Shown one piece after another: positions 1 through 5,368 of a stretch of DNA of 5,368 bases. The first letter of the stretch is position 1. Each line of letters opens with the position of its first letter. The notes under the pieces are model-generated. The model saw only the letters and a program-made list of their open reading frames with translations, was not told the origin of the DNA and did no database searches. The DNA comes from Cellvibrionales bacterium UBA2034. Lineage in GTDB: Bacteria > Pseudomonadota > Gammaproteobacteria > Pseudomonadales > UBA7239. The DNA lies in contig DDBK01000044.1 of the NCBI GenBank assembly GCA_002333095.1, forward strand, positions 840 to 6,207. Reading direction: 5' to 3'. Made by a program: the position numbers and the translations under genes.

Positions 1-644
1 AAGATTTCAAAATCCAGTACAGACTCGGCATCGCACGCTGGATGCTCATGCAATAGTTGTTTGAGTAGTGCCTGGCGAAAATCAAATTTTTCATTGGCCT
101 GAAGATTGTGCAGTAAAAGTGGAAGTTCTTTTTGTGCGTTGAGTGCGCGACCGTTGTTGGCCTCACGGTCCAGATGTATGGCGAGGCTGGGCACAATAGC
201 AATAGCACGTTGGAAATTGATTAGCGCATTGCCCAATGTGCCATTTGCCTTGAGAAAACTGATGCGGCCTGCCAGCGTAAGATCGCGATCAAACCATGGG
301 TGCAATAGCGCGCCACCGTACACTTCAACACCCAGTTGTGCGTAGTGCAGACGCTGTAACTCCGGCTGTGGTTTCAGTTTGAGGCAAGGGCTGTCGGTAT
401 GTGCACCTACCAGCCGTAAACCGCTTTTCGTCGGCTCTTGTTGCGATGTATTGAATGCAATAATCGACGAGTCATTGCGGGTTACCACATAGCGTCTACC
501 TGGCTCGATATTCCAGCTGTCGCCTTCGTCCAGTTCTACGAAGCCGGCCTCAAGCAATACACCTTTCATGCGGGCTACAGCATGAAAGGGTGTGGGTGCT
601 GCAGTAAGGAATTCGATCAGGTCGCGCGATACAGTGTCGGTCAT
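1..644 (-). CDS. apeB: M18 family aminopeptidase (aspartyl aminopeptidase), N-terminal half, cut by window edge
   Basis: Reading leftward from ATG at 644-642 gives 214 codons with no stop before the window edge, about half of the roughly 430 residues usual for the family. Residues 79-91 (VGAHTDSPCLKLK) carry the M18 motif whose His82 is expected to be a zinc ligand. Residues 109-127 (YGGALLHPWFDRDLTLAGR) and 151-160 (VPSLAIHLDR) are two further conserved M18 blocks. The family comprises cytosolic, two-metal peptidases that remove N-terminal, often acidic, residues; the remaining metal ligands would lie in the missing C-terminal half. The start is the only ATG after an in-frame TGA about 30 nt upstream, and no clear Shine-Dalgarno precedes it. 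It lies 88 nt downstream of the malic enzyme stop on the same strand, so read-through transcription is possible. The family is clear; true aspartyl specificity is inferred. Confidence 0.9.
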   Translation of the reverse strand, partial: MTDTVSRDLIEFLTAAPTPFHAVARMKGVLLEAGFVELDEGDSWNIEPGRRYVVTRNDSSIIAFNTSQQEPTKSGLRLVGAHTDSPCLKLKPQPELQRLHYAQLGVEVYGGALLHPWFDRDLTLAGRISFLKANGTLGNALINFQRAIAIVPSLAIHLDREANNGRALNAQKELPLLLHNLQANEKFDFRQALLKQLLHEHPACDAESVLDFEI

Positions 645-712
645 GGCATTGTTCAAATGATGGCAAAGGCATCATTCTATAACGGATAGCCTGATCTGGA
701 GCGAGAGTGATT

Positions 713-728
713 GATCCTATAGAGGATC
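713..728 (-). other. Small hairpin just after the malic enzyme stop codon
   Basis: GATCCT (713-718) and AGGATC (723-728) form a 6-bp stem with a 4-nt loop, starting 4 nt past the malic enzyme stop codon on the minus strand. No run of T follows in the leftward direction, so it does not qualify as a classical rho-independent terminator. It could protect the 3' end of the transcript or do nothing. Seen directly; function is unknown. Confidence 0.35.
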
Positions 729-743
729 GGTTCTATAGAGGAT
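717..743. repeat. 11-bp direct repeat with 16-bp period
   Basis: CTATAGAGGAT occurs at 717-727 and again at 733-743. The right copy overlaps the last codons and TAG stop of the malic enzyme gene; the left copy is part of the hairpin at 713-728. This looks like a short local duplication at the gene's 3' end. No further copies are visible in the window. Confidence 0.6.
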
Positions 744-1998
744 AGTGAGCCGGGTATGGGGCATCAGCTGCGCCACTGTCGACAGCAGCACGGGCAACAG
801 CTGCGGAGACCCGGGATAGCAGGCGTGGATCGGTTGGTTTCGGAATAATATATTGGCGACCGAATGTCAGTGGTTCGCCGCCATAAGCTGCCACAATTTC
901 CTGGGGCACAGGCTCTTTAGTGATAGCGCGCAATGCTTCCATCGCCGCCATTTTCATTTCGCGGTTGATCACACGAGCACGCACATCGAGTGCGCCGCGA
1001 AAAATGAAAGGAAAGCCGAGGACATTGTTAACCTGATTGGGATAATCAGATCTGCCTGTGGCGATAATCAAGTCGCTGCGTGTAGCCAGTGCCAACTCGG
1101 GGCGAATTTCCGGATCGGGATTTGAACCGGCAAATACAATCGGGTTTGGTGCCATTTTCAACAGTTGTGCTGCACTGAGCAGGTCTGGCCCGGATAAACC
1201 GATAAAAGCATCAGCGCCCTCTATTGCGTCATCCAGTGTGCGCAGTGGAGTGTCGATGGCAAAGCGTGCCTTGTGCGGACCAAGATCAGTGCGGCCGGTG
1301 TGAATAACGCCTTTGCTGTCCAGCATCAGGATATTCTGGCGTGGAGCACCTGCAGCGATGAGCAGGTCACAGCTGGCAATAGCGGCAGCACCCGCGCCCA
1401 GAAATACAATTTTGGCTGATTCGAGTGGTTTGCCCTGTACTTCCAGTGCGTTGAGCAAACCGGCCAAGCCTACGATCGCTGTACCGTGCTGGTCGTCGTG
1501 GAATACAGGAACCTGGCAGCGTTTGATCAGTATTTCTTCAATATCAAAACATTCTGGTGCTTTGATATCTTCCAGATTGATGCCGCCAAAAGAATTGGCA
1601 ATCAAGGCGACAGCATCAATAAACCGCTCGCTGTCTTCCGTGTCCACTTCAATGTCTATGGCATCAATATTGGCAAACCGTTTGAACAACAACGCCTTGC
1701 CTTCCATAACGGGTTTGCTCGCCATGGCACCGAGATTGCCTAATCCCAGGATAGCCGTGCCGTTAGAAATAACAGCGACCTGATTGCCTTTTGATGTGTA
1801 GCGGTATGCCAGTTCAGGATCGCGGGCGATCTCGCGCACAGGCTCTGCCACGCCCGGGCTATAGGCTAGCGAAAGGTCGCGTTGATCCTCTGCGGCTTTA
1901 GTGATGGTTACTGCCAGTTTGCCGGGTGTCGGCAAGGCGTGGTAATCCAGCGCAGCCTGTCTGAAATCGTCATCGCACGGCGTTTTTACATCAAGCAT
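733..1998 (-). CDS. maeB: Malic enzyme, MaeB-type single-domain form (malate to pyruvate and CO2)
   Basis: The cytosolic enzyme oxidatively decarboxylates malate to pyruvate, feeding NADPH and pyruvate supply; the NADP preference is inferred from the MaeB family. From ATG at 1998 the protein is 421 residues. Landmarks in that numbering are AYSPGVAEP with the catalytic Tyr46, EGKALLFKR with Lys101, the metal-binding stretch EDIKAPE (from 143), VFHDDQHGTAIV (165-176), the dinucleotide-binding GAGAAA (201-206), SNPDPEI and TGRSDYPNQVNNVLGFPFIFRGA. E. coli MaeB continues into a phosphotransacetylase-like domain; here the protein stops soon after the IIPKPTDPRL block, as in Pseudomonas homologues. 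The frame stays open to another ATG at 2058, which would add 20 residues (MRRRPRAT...). I prefer 1998 because homologues begin close to DDFRQAALDYH and AGGA lies 11 nt upstream, whereas 2058 has no nearby Shine-Dalgarno. It follows rpmE on the same strand. Confidence 0.93.
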   Translation of the reverse strand: MLDVKTPCDDDFRQAALDYHALPTPGKLAVTITKAAEDQRDLSLAYSPGVAEPVREIARDPELAYRYTSKGNQVAVISNGTAILGLGNLGAMASKPVMEGKALLFKRFANIDAIDIEVDTEDSERFIDAVALIANSFGGINLEDIKAPECFDIEEILIKRCQVPVFHDDQHGTAIVGLAGLLNALEVQGKPLESAKIVFLGAGAAAIASCDLLIAAGAPRQNILMLDSKGVIHTGRTDLGPHKARFAIDTPLRTLDDAIEGADAFIGLSGPDLLSAAQLLKMAPNPIVFAGSNPDPEIRPELALATRSDLIIATGRSDYPNQVNNVLGFPFIFRGALDVRARVINREMKMAAMEALRAITKEPVPQEIVAAYGGEPLTFGRQYIIPKPTDPRLLSRVSAAVARAAVDSGAADAPYPAHYPL

Positions 1999-2031
1999 GC
2001 CGCTAGTGGTCCTGATTGTCTGCAAGATAGT

Positions 2032-2051
2032 GGCGGTAGCCCGGGGCCGCC
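2032..2051 (-). other. GC-rich potential hairpin in the rpmE-malic enzyme spacer
   Basis: GGCGG (2032-2036) can pair with CCGCC (2047-2051), and the CCGCCGCCG run extending to 2055 offers an alternative register. A competing GCCC/GGGC pairing lies inside. On the minus strand the structure would sit about 30-50 nt ahead of the preferred malic enzyme start. No T run follows, so it is not a standard terminator. If translation really began at 2058, this stretch would encode the arginine-rich RRRPRA segment. It could reduce read-through or influence translation; that is speculative. Confidence 0.3.
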
Positions 2052-2086
2052 GCCGCATGGTATTTCACAAATTGGCTATAGCGCCC

Positions 2087-2299
2087 TTATTTCAGGCTGC
2101 GAGAGCCAAAACGCTGTTTGAAGCGGTCGATACGTCCACCAGTCTCAGCCACTTTCTGGCGGCCGGTGTAAAAAGGGTGGCAGGCAGAACAGACATCAAG
2201 GTTGATATCGCGACACAAGGTAGAGCGAGTAACAACAACATTGCCGCAGCTGCATTTGGCAGTGACCTCGGCATACTTTGGATGGATATCGGCTTTCAT
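2087..2299 (-). CDS. rpmE: 50S ribosomal protein L31, zinc-binding (C+) type
   Basis: This 70-residue protein matches the length of E. coli L31 and starts MKADIHPKY, the family signature. The zinc ligands Cys16, Cys18, Cys37 and Cys40 (CSC and CSAC) are all present, so this is the zinc-containing paralog and not the cysteine-free form induced under zinc starvation. The block CHPFYTG (40-46) and the tail [11 protein letters not shown] are also diagnostic. L31 sits on the large subunit and bridges to the small subunit in the assembled ribosome. The start at 2299 is supported by AGAGGG 6 nt upstream. An in-frame ATG at 2374 would add 25 residues unlike L31 and is rejected. The gene is divergent from iscR and is followed by the malic enzyme gene. 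Confidence 0.97.
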   Translation of the reverse strand: MKADIHPKYAEVTAKCSCGNVVVTRSTLCRDINLDVCSACHPFYTGRQKVAETGGRIDRFKQRFGSRSLK

Positions 2300-2305
2300 G
2301 TCTAA

Positions 2306-2311
2306 CCCTCT
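2306..2311 (-). promoter_or_regulatory. Ribosome binding site deciding the rpmE start
   Basis: On the minus strand this reads AGAGGG, ending 6 nt before the ATG at 2299. It is the best Shine-Dalgarno in the left half of the window and fixes the 70-residue L31 start over the longer open frame. Confidence 0.75.
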
Positions 2312-2372
2312 GGATTGGTGTACCGCCACTGGATCAATTGTCCGGCACGGTAACGGGCAAAATGGGACGCGC

Positions 2373-2401
2373 ATGCTACCAGAGTCGCAGCTCTAAGGAA
2401 A
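2373..2401 (-). promoter_or_regulatory. Candidate leftward promoter for rpmE (extended -10)
   Basis: On the minus strand TGGTAGCAT (2381-2373) fits an extended -10 element (TGn followed by TAGCAT, 4 of 6 to consensus). A poor -35 (TTTCCT, 3 of 6) lies 17 nt upstream at 2401-2396. It would start transcription near 2366, giving a leader of about 67 nt. This is the best candidate I see by eye, but the match is weak. Confidence 0.3.
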
Positions 2402-2449
2402 TATAGGCGCCAATCCAACCATTGGCCCTCCAGATTCTGTAGCAATACA

Positions 2450-2474
2450 AAGACCTAGTAATTTACTTGGATTT
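2450..2474. promoter_or_regulatory. Upstream IscR type 1-like operator (site 1)
   Basis: This 25-bp block matches about 16 of 25 positions of the type 1 IscR motif as I recall it (ATASYYGACTRWWWYAGTCRRSTAT). Its core is an imperfect dyad: CCTAGTAA (2454-2461) against TTACTTGG (2463-2470). It directly abuts site 2, resembling the tandem type 1 sites ahead of iscR in E. coli. Binding by the [2Fe-2S] form of IscR is inferred. Confidence 0.55.
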
Positions 2475-2499
2475 ATGATTGACAAAAACACTAGGTTAT
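2475..2499. promoter_or_regulatory. IscR type 1-like operator overlapping the iscR -35 box (site 2)
   Basis: The block matches about 19 of 25 positions of the type 1 IscR motif as I recall it, with ATGATTGAC on the left, an A-rich centre and ACTAGGTTAT on the right. It covers the whole -35 hexamer at 2479-2484, so occupancy by cluster-loaded IscR would block RNA polymerase. That fits the known negative feedback loop of the isc operon. It is immediately next to site 1 with no gap. Confidence 0.7.
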
Positions 2500-2507
2500 T
2501 GGATGAT
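2479..2507 (+). promoter_or_regulatory. Promoter of the isc operon
   Basis: A consensus -35 box TTGACA (2479-2484) is followed after 17 bp by GATGAT (2502-2507), 4 of 6 to the -10 consensus. Transcription would begin near 2514, leaving a leader of about 27 nt before iscR. The strong -35 and mediocre -10 inside an operator are what a tightly repressed but strong promoter would show. GATAAC (2505-2510) is an alternative -10 with a less favourable 20-bp spacer. Confidence 0.65.
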
Positions 2508-2540
2508 AACAGGGTGTTCAACGACTATGGGTCATAAGCC

Positions 2541-3026
2541 ATGCGTCTTACAACGAAAGGCCGTTATGCCGTAACAGCTATGCTGGATCTCGCCCTGAGG
2601 ACAGACAAGGGGCCGGTTAGCCTGGCAGAAATATCAGGCCGTCAGGGGATATCGCTATCCTATCTGGAGCAGCTGTTTGCACGGTTGCGAAGCAATGATT
2701 TAGTCAGTAGTGTGCGCGGCCCCGGTGGCGGTTATCGCCTGAGCCGTGACGCAACGCTGATATCCGTGGCCCAGATCATTGATGCAGTGAATGAGTCGGT
2801 TGATGCTACCAGTTGTGGTGGCGAGGGTGATTGCCAGCAAGGTGAAAAGTGCCTGACGCATGACCTCTGGTGTCTGCTGAGCGACAGGATTCACGATTTT
2901 CTCGGATCCATCAACCTTGCCAGTCTGGTCAATAGCCAGAGTGTGCAGGAAGTGTCTGCCCGTCAGCAGCGCTGCGCCGATGAAGTGATGCCGGTAACCG
3001 TGATAGGTTCCCGTGCGTCTGTGTGA
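2541..3026 (+). CDS. iscR: Iron-sulfur cluster regulator IscR (Rrf2 family)
   Basis: IscR is a homodimeric DNA-binding sensor that, when it holds a [2Fe-2S] cluster, represses its own operon at type 1 sites; the apo form still acts at type 2 sites. The protein has 161 residues, like the E. coli protein (162). It begins [18 protein letters not shown], has the recognition helix around [10 protein letters not shown] (37-46) including Glu43, which is implicated in discriminating site types, and the wing RGPGGGYRL (59-67). The cluster ligands Cys92, Cys98, Cys104 and His107 are all present at the E. coli positions. The C-terminal tail after about residue 140 is variable, as expected. The ATG at 2541 lacks a good Shine-Dalgarno (only AAG nearby), which may keep regulator levels low relative to iscSUA. 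It is the first gene of the operon, 66 nt ahead of iscS. Confidence 0.98.
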   Translation: MRLTTKGRYAVTAMLDLALRTDKGPVSLAEISGRQGISLSYLEQLFARLRSNDLVSSVRGPGGGYRLSRDATLISVAQIIDAVNESVDATSCGGEGDCQQGEKCLTHDLWCLLSDRIHDFLGSINLASLVNSQSVQEVSARQQRCADEVMPVTVIGSRASV

Positions 3027-3092
3027 CACTTTTTCTTGTGATATCGATTCTGTGACATCAGTTTTGTTGCAGATATCTGGAGTGCAGTTGTA
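3022..3092 (+). other. iscR-iscS spacer with TGTGAYA repeats and a 10-bp palindrome
   Basis: TGTGACA (3022-3028, overlapping the iscR stop), TGTGATA (3037-3043) and TGTGACA (3051-3057) occur in the same orientation at 15- and 14-nt steps. A perfect palindrome CAGATATCTG (3070-3079) runs into the iscS Shine-Dalgarno GGAG (3079-3082), which is 10 nt before the ATG. In E. coli this spacer is where the small RNA RyhB acts to separate iscR from iscSUA expression. Here it is short and I cannot show an equivalent. No clear terminator is present. Confidence 0.4.
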
Positions 3093-4307
3093 ATGAAACT
3101 TCCGATTTACCTTGATTACTCAGCAACAACGCCGGTAGATCCGCGCGTGGCAAAAATAATGATGGAATGCCTGACGCTGGATGGCAATTTTGGCAATCCG
3201 GCCTCGCGGTCACATTTATTTGGCTGGAAAGCAGAGGAAGCTGCTGAAAAGGCGCGCGCGCAGGTGGCTCATCTTATTGGTGCAGATCCACGTGAAATCG
3301 TCTGGACGTCTGGTGCGACTGAATCCAACAATCTGGCTATCAAGGGTGTTGCACATTTCAATGTCAAAAAAGGGAAGCACATTGTTACGTCAAAAATTGA
3401 ACACAAGGCTGTATTGGATACTTGTCGCCAGTTGGAGCGTGAAGGTTTTGACGTAACCTACCTGGATCCCACGCCAGAGGGGTTAATCCAGCCGCAGCAA
3501 GTGGCGGATGCATTGCGGGATGACACAACGATTGTCTCTATCATGCATGTCAATAACGAGATTGGAACGATCAATGATATTGCTGCCATTGGTGCCATTT
3601 GCCGGGCCAAAGGCGTTGTTTACCATGTTGATGCGGCGCAAAGCACGGGCAAGGTTGCGTTGAATATGGCGGAGTTGCCGGTCGATCTTTTGTCAATGTC
3701 AGCGCACAAAACGTATGGTCCGAAGGGTATAGGCGCCTTGTATGTCTGCCGCAAACCGCGGGTGCGCATTGAAGCGCAGATGCATGGTGGTGGCCATGAG
3801 CGCGGTATGCGTTCAGGCACCTTGCCTACCCACCAGATAGTTGGTATGGGTGAAGCTTTCCGTATTGCGGGCGAGGAAATGGATGTCGAGAATTCTCGTA
3901 TCCTTGCCTTGCGTAACCGATTGCTCAATGGTGTGAGTGATATGGAGCAGGTGTTTGTTAATGGCTCGCTTGATCATCGTGTCGCCAGCAACCTGAATAT
4001 CAGTTTCGCATTTGTTGAAGGTGAATCACTCATCATGGCTCTCAAGGATCTTGCGATTTCATCAGGATCTGCCTGTACGTCAGCCAGCCTTGAGCCATCT
4101 TATGTGTTGCGGGCTCTCGGCTTGTCAGACGAGCTTGCGCACAGTTCATTGCGTTTCAGTATTGGGCGTTTCACAACAGAAGAAGAGATTGATTACGCGA
4201 TTATCCAGGTGCGGCGCGCAGTGGAAAAATTACGTGAGTTATCTCCATTGTGGGATATGTATAAGGAAGGGATTGATTTGAATTCTGTTCAATGGGCTGC
4301 GCACTGA
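3093..4307 (+). CDS. iscS: Cysteine desulfurase IscS
   Basis: This PLP-dependent, cytosolic homodimer removes sulfur from L-cysteine as a persulfide, gives alanine, and hands sulfur to IscU; in relatives it also feeds tRNA thiolation and cofactor pathways. It has 404 residues, exactly the E. coli length. PLP-site residues are visible: His104 in KIEHK, Asp180 and Gln183 in HVDAAQ, and the Schiff-base lysine Lys206 in [10 protein letters not shown]. The sulfur-carrying Cys328 lies on the mobile loop [14 protein letters not shown] (323-336). The N-terminus [13 protein letters not shown] and a C-terminal tail with [13 protein letters not shown], the region contacting IscU, match group I enzymes. 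GGAG at 3079-3082 supports the start. It lies 21 nt before iscU in the same operon. No residue of functional note is missing. Confidence 0.99.
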   Translation: MKLPIYLDYSATTPVDPRVAKIMMECLTLDGNFGNPASRSHLFGWKAEEAAEKARAQVAHLIGADPREIVWTSGATESNNLAIKGVAHFNVKKGKHIVTSKIEHKAVLDTCRQLEREGFDVTYLDPTPEGLIQPQQVADALRDDTTIVSIMHVNNEIGTINDIAAIGAICRAKGVVYHVDAAQSTGKVALNMAELPVDLLSMSAHKTYGPKGIGALYVCRKPRVRIEAQMHGGGHERGMRSGTLPTHQIVGMGEAFRIAGEEMDVENSRILALRNRLLNGVSDMEQVFVNGSLDHRVASNLNISFAFVEGESLIMALKDLAISSGSACTSASLEPSYVLRALGLSDELAHSSLRFSIGRFTTEEEIDYAIIQVRRAVEKLRELSPLWDMYKEGIDLNSVQWAAH

Positions 4308-4328
4308 GCGCATACCGGGAGTTGTGTC

Positions 4329-4712
4329 ATGGCATACAGTGAAAAAGTTATCGATCATTATGAAAACCCGCGCAATGTTGGCGTGCTGGACACCAAATCC
4401 AGGAATGTTGGCACAGGCATGGTGGGTGCACCAGCATGTGGCGATGTTATGCGCCTGCAGATCCAGGTGAATGAGCAGGGCGTGATTGAAGACGCCAAAT
4501 TCAAGACGTATGGTTGCGGTTCAGCTATTGCTTCCAGTTCCTTGCTGACGGAATGGGTCAAGGGCAAGACACTTGATGAAGCTTCGCAAATCAAGAATGT
4601 TGATATTGCTGAAGAATTGGCATTGCCGCCGGTCAAGATCCACTGCTCGGTACTGGCAGAAGATGCTATCAAAGCAGCAATCAATGATCTGAGACAAAAA
4701 CGCGACCAGTAA
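4329..4712 (+). CDS. iscU: Iron-sulfur cluster assembly scaffold IscU
   Basis: IscU is the scaffold on which iron and sulfur from IscS are built into [2Fe-2S] and then [4Fe-4S] clusters. The 127-residue protein carries the three ligand cysteines Cys37 (APACGD), Cys63 (YGCGSA) and Cys106 (KIHCS), with Asp39 and His105 also in the active site. The motif LPPVK (99-103) is the recognition sequence for the chaperone HscA, consistent with hscB starting two genes downstream. The N-terminus [18 protein letters not shown] is near identical to E. coli IscU; the most divergent part is the segment around residues 19-26 and the last few residues. A good GGGAG (4317-4321) lies 7 nt ahead of the ATG. Confidence 0.99.
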   Translation: MAYSEKVIDHYENPRNVGVLDTKSRNVGTGMVGAPACGDVMRLQIQVNEQGVIEDAKFKTYGCGSAIASSSLLTEWVKGKTLDEASQIKNVDIAEELALPPVKIHCSVLAEDAIKAAINDLRQKRDQ

Positions 4713-4730
4713 TTGTTCGACAATCGACAA
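4712..4730 (+). other. Small dyad and CGACAA repeat in the iscU-iscA spacer
   Basis: ATTGT (4712-4716) and ACAAT (4720-4724) flank a 3-nt loop just past the iscU stop, and CGACAA occurs twice (4718-4723 and 4725-4730). The structure is too short and lacks a T run, so it is not a terminator. It might mildly affect iscA expression or mRNA processing. Chance is a fair explanation for something this small. Confidence 0.2.
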
Positions 4731-4752
4731 GGCAAACGAGACAGGTTGGTGT

Positions 4753-5076
4753 ATGGCAGTAACAATGACGGAAGCAGCGCAGAATCATGTGCGCAATTAT
4801 CTCGCAAATCGTGGGCGCGGGTTGGGTATCCGGCTGGGTGTCAAAACAACGGGCTGTTCAGGCTTGTCTTACGTTCTTGAATTTGTTGATGAGCTGCAGG
4901 AAGGCGACGCGGTTTTTGAGAGTAATGATGTCAAAGTGGTAGTGGATGCAAAAAGTCTTGTCTACATTGATGGAACAGAACTTGATTACACCAAAGAAGG
5001 CCTGAACGAAGGATTCCAGTTTAATAATCCGAATGTCAGCGCCGAGTGTGGTTGCGGCGAAAGCTTTCACGTCTGA
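4753..5076 (+). CDS. iscA: A-type iron-sulfur carrier protein IscA
   Basis: IscA is a small carrier that accepts clusters or iron and takes part in maturing [4Fe-4S] proteins. Length is 107 residues, the same as E. coli IscA. The three conserved cysteines are Cys35 (TTGCSG), Cys99 and Cys101 in the C-terminal CGCGESFHV. The stretch [21 protein letters not shown] (27-47) and [14 protein letters not shown] (81-94) identify IscA as opposed to ErpA or SufA, which is also what the operon position says. The Shine-Dalgarno is weak (AGG at 4743-4745, 7 nt before the ATG) after a 40-nt spacer, so translation may be lower than that of iscU. Confidence 0.97.
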   Translation: MAVTMTEAAQNHVRNYLANRGRGLGIRLGVKTTGCSGLSYVLEFVDELQEGDAVFESNDVKVVVDAKSLVYIDGTELDYTKEGLNEGFQFNNPNVSAECGCGESFHV

Positions 5077-5086
5077 TTTTGCCGTC

Positions 5087-5368
5087 ATGACTGCCTCTGC
5101 CGATCATGCCATTGTCTGTACGCTGAAGCCTTCTCTTGATATTCGTCAGGATTACTTTTCCATATTTGGTCTTGAGCCGGGTTGTGATATCGATCTTGTG
5201 GAGCTGTCTTCGCGCTATCGCCAATTGCAACAGGCAGTGCATCCAGACAGGTTCATGCGTGAGTGCGAACGCTCGCAGCGGTTGGCGCAGCAGCAGGCAG
5301 CGCAGGTCAATGCAGCGTACAACACACTCAGGTCTCCATTGTTGCGCGCGCAATATCTGCTGGAGTTG
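5087..5368 (+). CDS. hscB: J-domain co-chaperone HscB, N-terminal part, cut by window edge
   Basis: HscB binds IscU and delivers it to the Hsp70-type HscA, stimulating its ATPase so that the cluster is released. The visible 94 codons end exactly at the window edge; E. coli HscB has 171 residues. The J-domain starts near DYFSIFGLEP (22-31) and has the essential HPD at 52-54 in VHPDRF, then QVNAAYNTLRSPLLRAQYLL (73-92), which matches the HscB pattern. Compared with E. coli, where the protein begins at MDYF, there are about 20 extra residues (MTASADHAIVCTLKPSLDIR). ATG at 5087 is the only ATG upstream of the J-domain in this frame. It lies 10 nt after the iscA stop, with no visible Shine-Dalgarno, so translation is probably coupled to iscA. 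Confidence 0.93.
   Translation, partial: MTASADHAIVCTLKPSLDIRQDYFSIFGLEPGCDIDLVELSSRYRQLQQAVHPDRFMRECERSQRLAQQQAAQVNAAYNTLRSPLLRAQYLLEL

Noticed and set aside
438..689. Rightward open frame opposite the aminopeptidase start
   Set aside because: The minus strand here encodes clear M18 motifs, so the rightward frame is a shadow. The cysteine-rich look of its product is a by-product of the antisense reading.
713..728. Rho-independent terminator for the malic enzyme gene
   Set aside because: The stem is only 6 bp, AT-containing, and is not followed by a T run on the minus strand.
1313..1783. Long rightward open frame of 156 codons
   Set aside because: It is antisense to the conserved core of the malic enzyme, including its metal- and nucleotide-binding motifs. 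Its translation is serine- and alanine-rich with no recognisable family.
2300..2374. N-terminal extension of L31 from an in-frame ATG at 2374
   Set aside because: L31 proteins begin MKxDIHP, and a good Shine-Dalgarno sits right before the ATG at 2299. The extra 25 residues resemble no L31.
2425..2449. Third IscR type 1 site upstream of the first two
   Set aside because: Aligning the preceding 25 bp to the motif gives too few matches, with no GACT-like or AGTC-like half.
2514..2540. Riboswitch or attenuator in the iscR leader
   Set aside because: The predicted leader is only about 27 nt, too short for a known riboswitch, and shows no stable stem.
3022..3057. CRP operator in the iscR-iscS spacer
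   Set aside because: The TGTGA copies all point the same way and no TCACA partner lies at the required 6-nt spacing.
4358..4807. Leftward open frame of 149 codons across iscU and the start of iscA
   Set aside because: It lies opposite two fully conserved genes and crosses their spacer, has no ribosome binding site, and gives a protein without a recognisable domain.

Overview
The window looks like an ordinary chromosomal segment of a gammaproteobacterium. The evidence is the gene order iscR-iscS-iscU-iscA-hscB, proteins that align along their length with remembered E. coli Isc proteins (same lengths, same catalytic residue numbers), and a malic enzyme and L31 close to those of the Pseudomonas group. 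A pseudomonad or Cellvibrionales relative is my best guess, but I cannot name a genus from sequence alone. Nothing suggests horizontal transfer: there are no insertion sequences, phage genes, tRNAs or CRISPR arrays.

Left part (1-2299) is read leftward. At the edge lies the N-terminal half of an M18 aspartyl aminopeptidase (apeB-like, start at 644). Upstream of it is a single-domain MaeB-type malic enzyme (733-1998), then rpmE for zinc-type ribosomal protein L31 (2087-2299). No convincing terminator separates rpmE from the malic enzyme gene, so they may be co-transcribed. A short hairpin and an 11-bp direct repeat sit at the malic enzyme stop codon.

The centre (2300-2540) is a divergent intergenic region. 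It carries two abutting 25-bp sites resembling the type 1 operator of IscR. The second covers a consensus -35 box of the promoter that reads into iscR. A weaker leftward extended -10 element may serve rpmE.

Right part (2541-5368) is the start of the housekeeping iron-sulfur cluster assembly operon: iscR (cluster-sensing repressor), iscS (cysteine desulfurase), iscU (scaffold), iscA (A-type carrier) and the first 94 codons of hscB (J-domain co-chaperone), cut by the window edge. IscS supplies sulfur to IscU, where the cluster is built. HscB, with HscA (expected beyond the edge), releases it, and IscA helps deliver it. IscR reads cluster supply and shuts the operon down through the two operators. 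All key cysteines, histidines and the PLP lysine are present.

I did not find a previously undescribed system. The points worth a second look are modest: the geometry and diverged half-site of the IscR operators, a roughly 20-residue N-terminal extension on HscB with no visible ribosome binding site, start-site ambiguity and a GC-rich hairpin ahead of the malic enzyme, and small repeats in the spacers.
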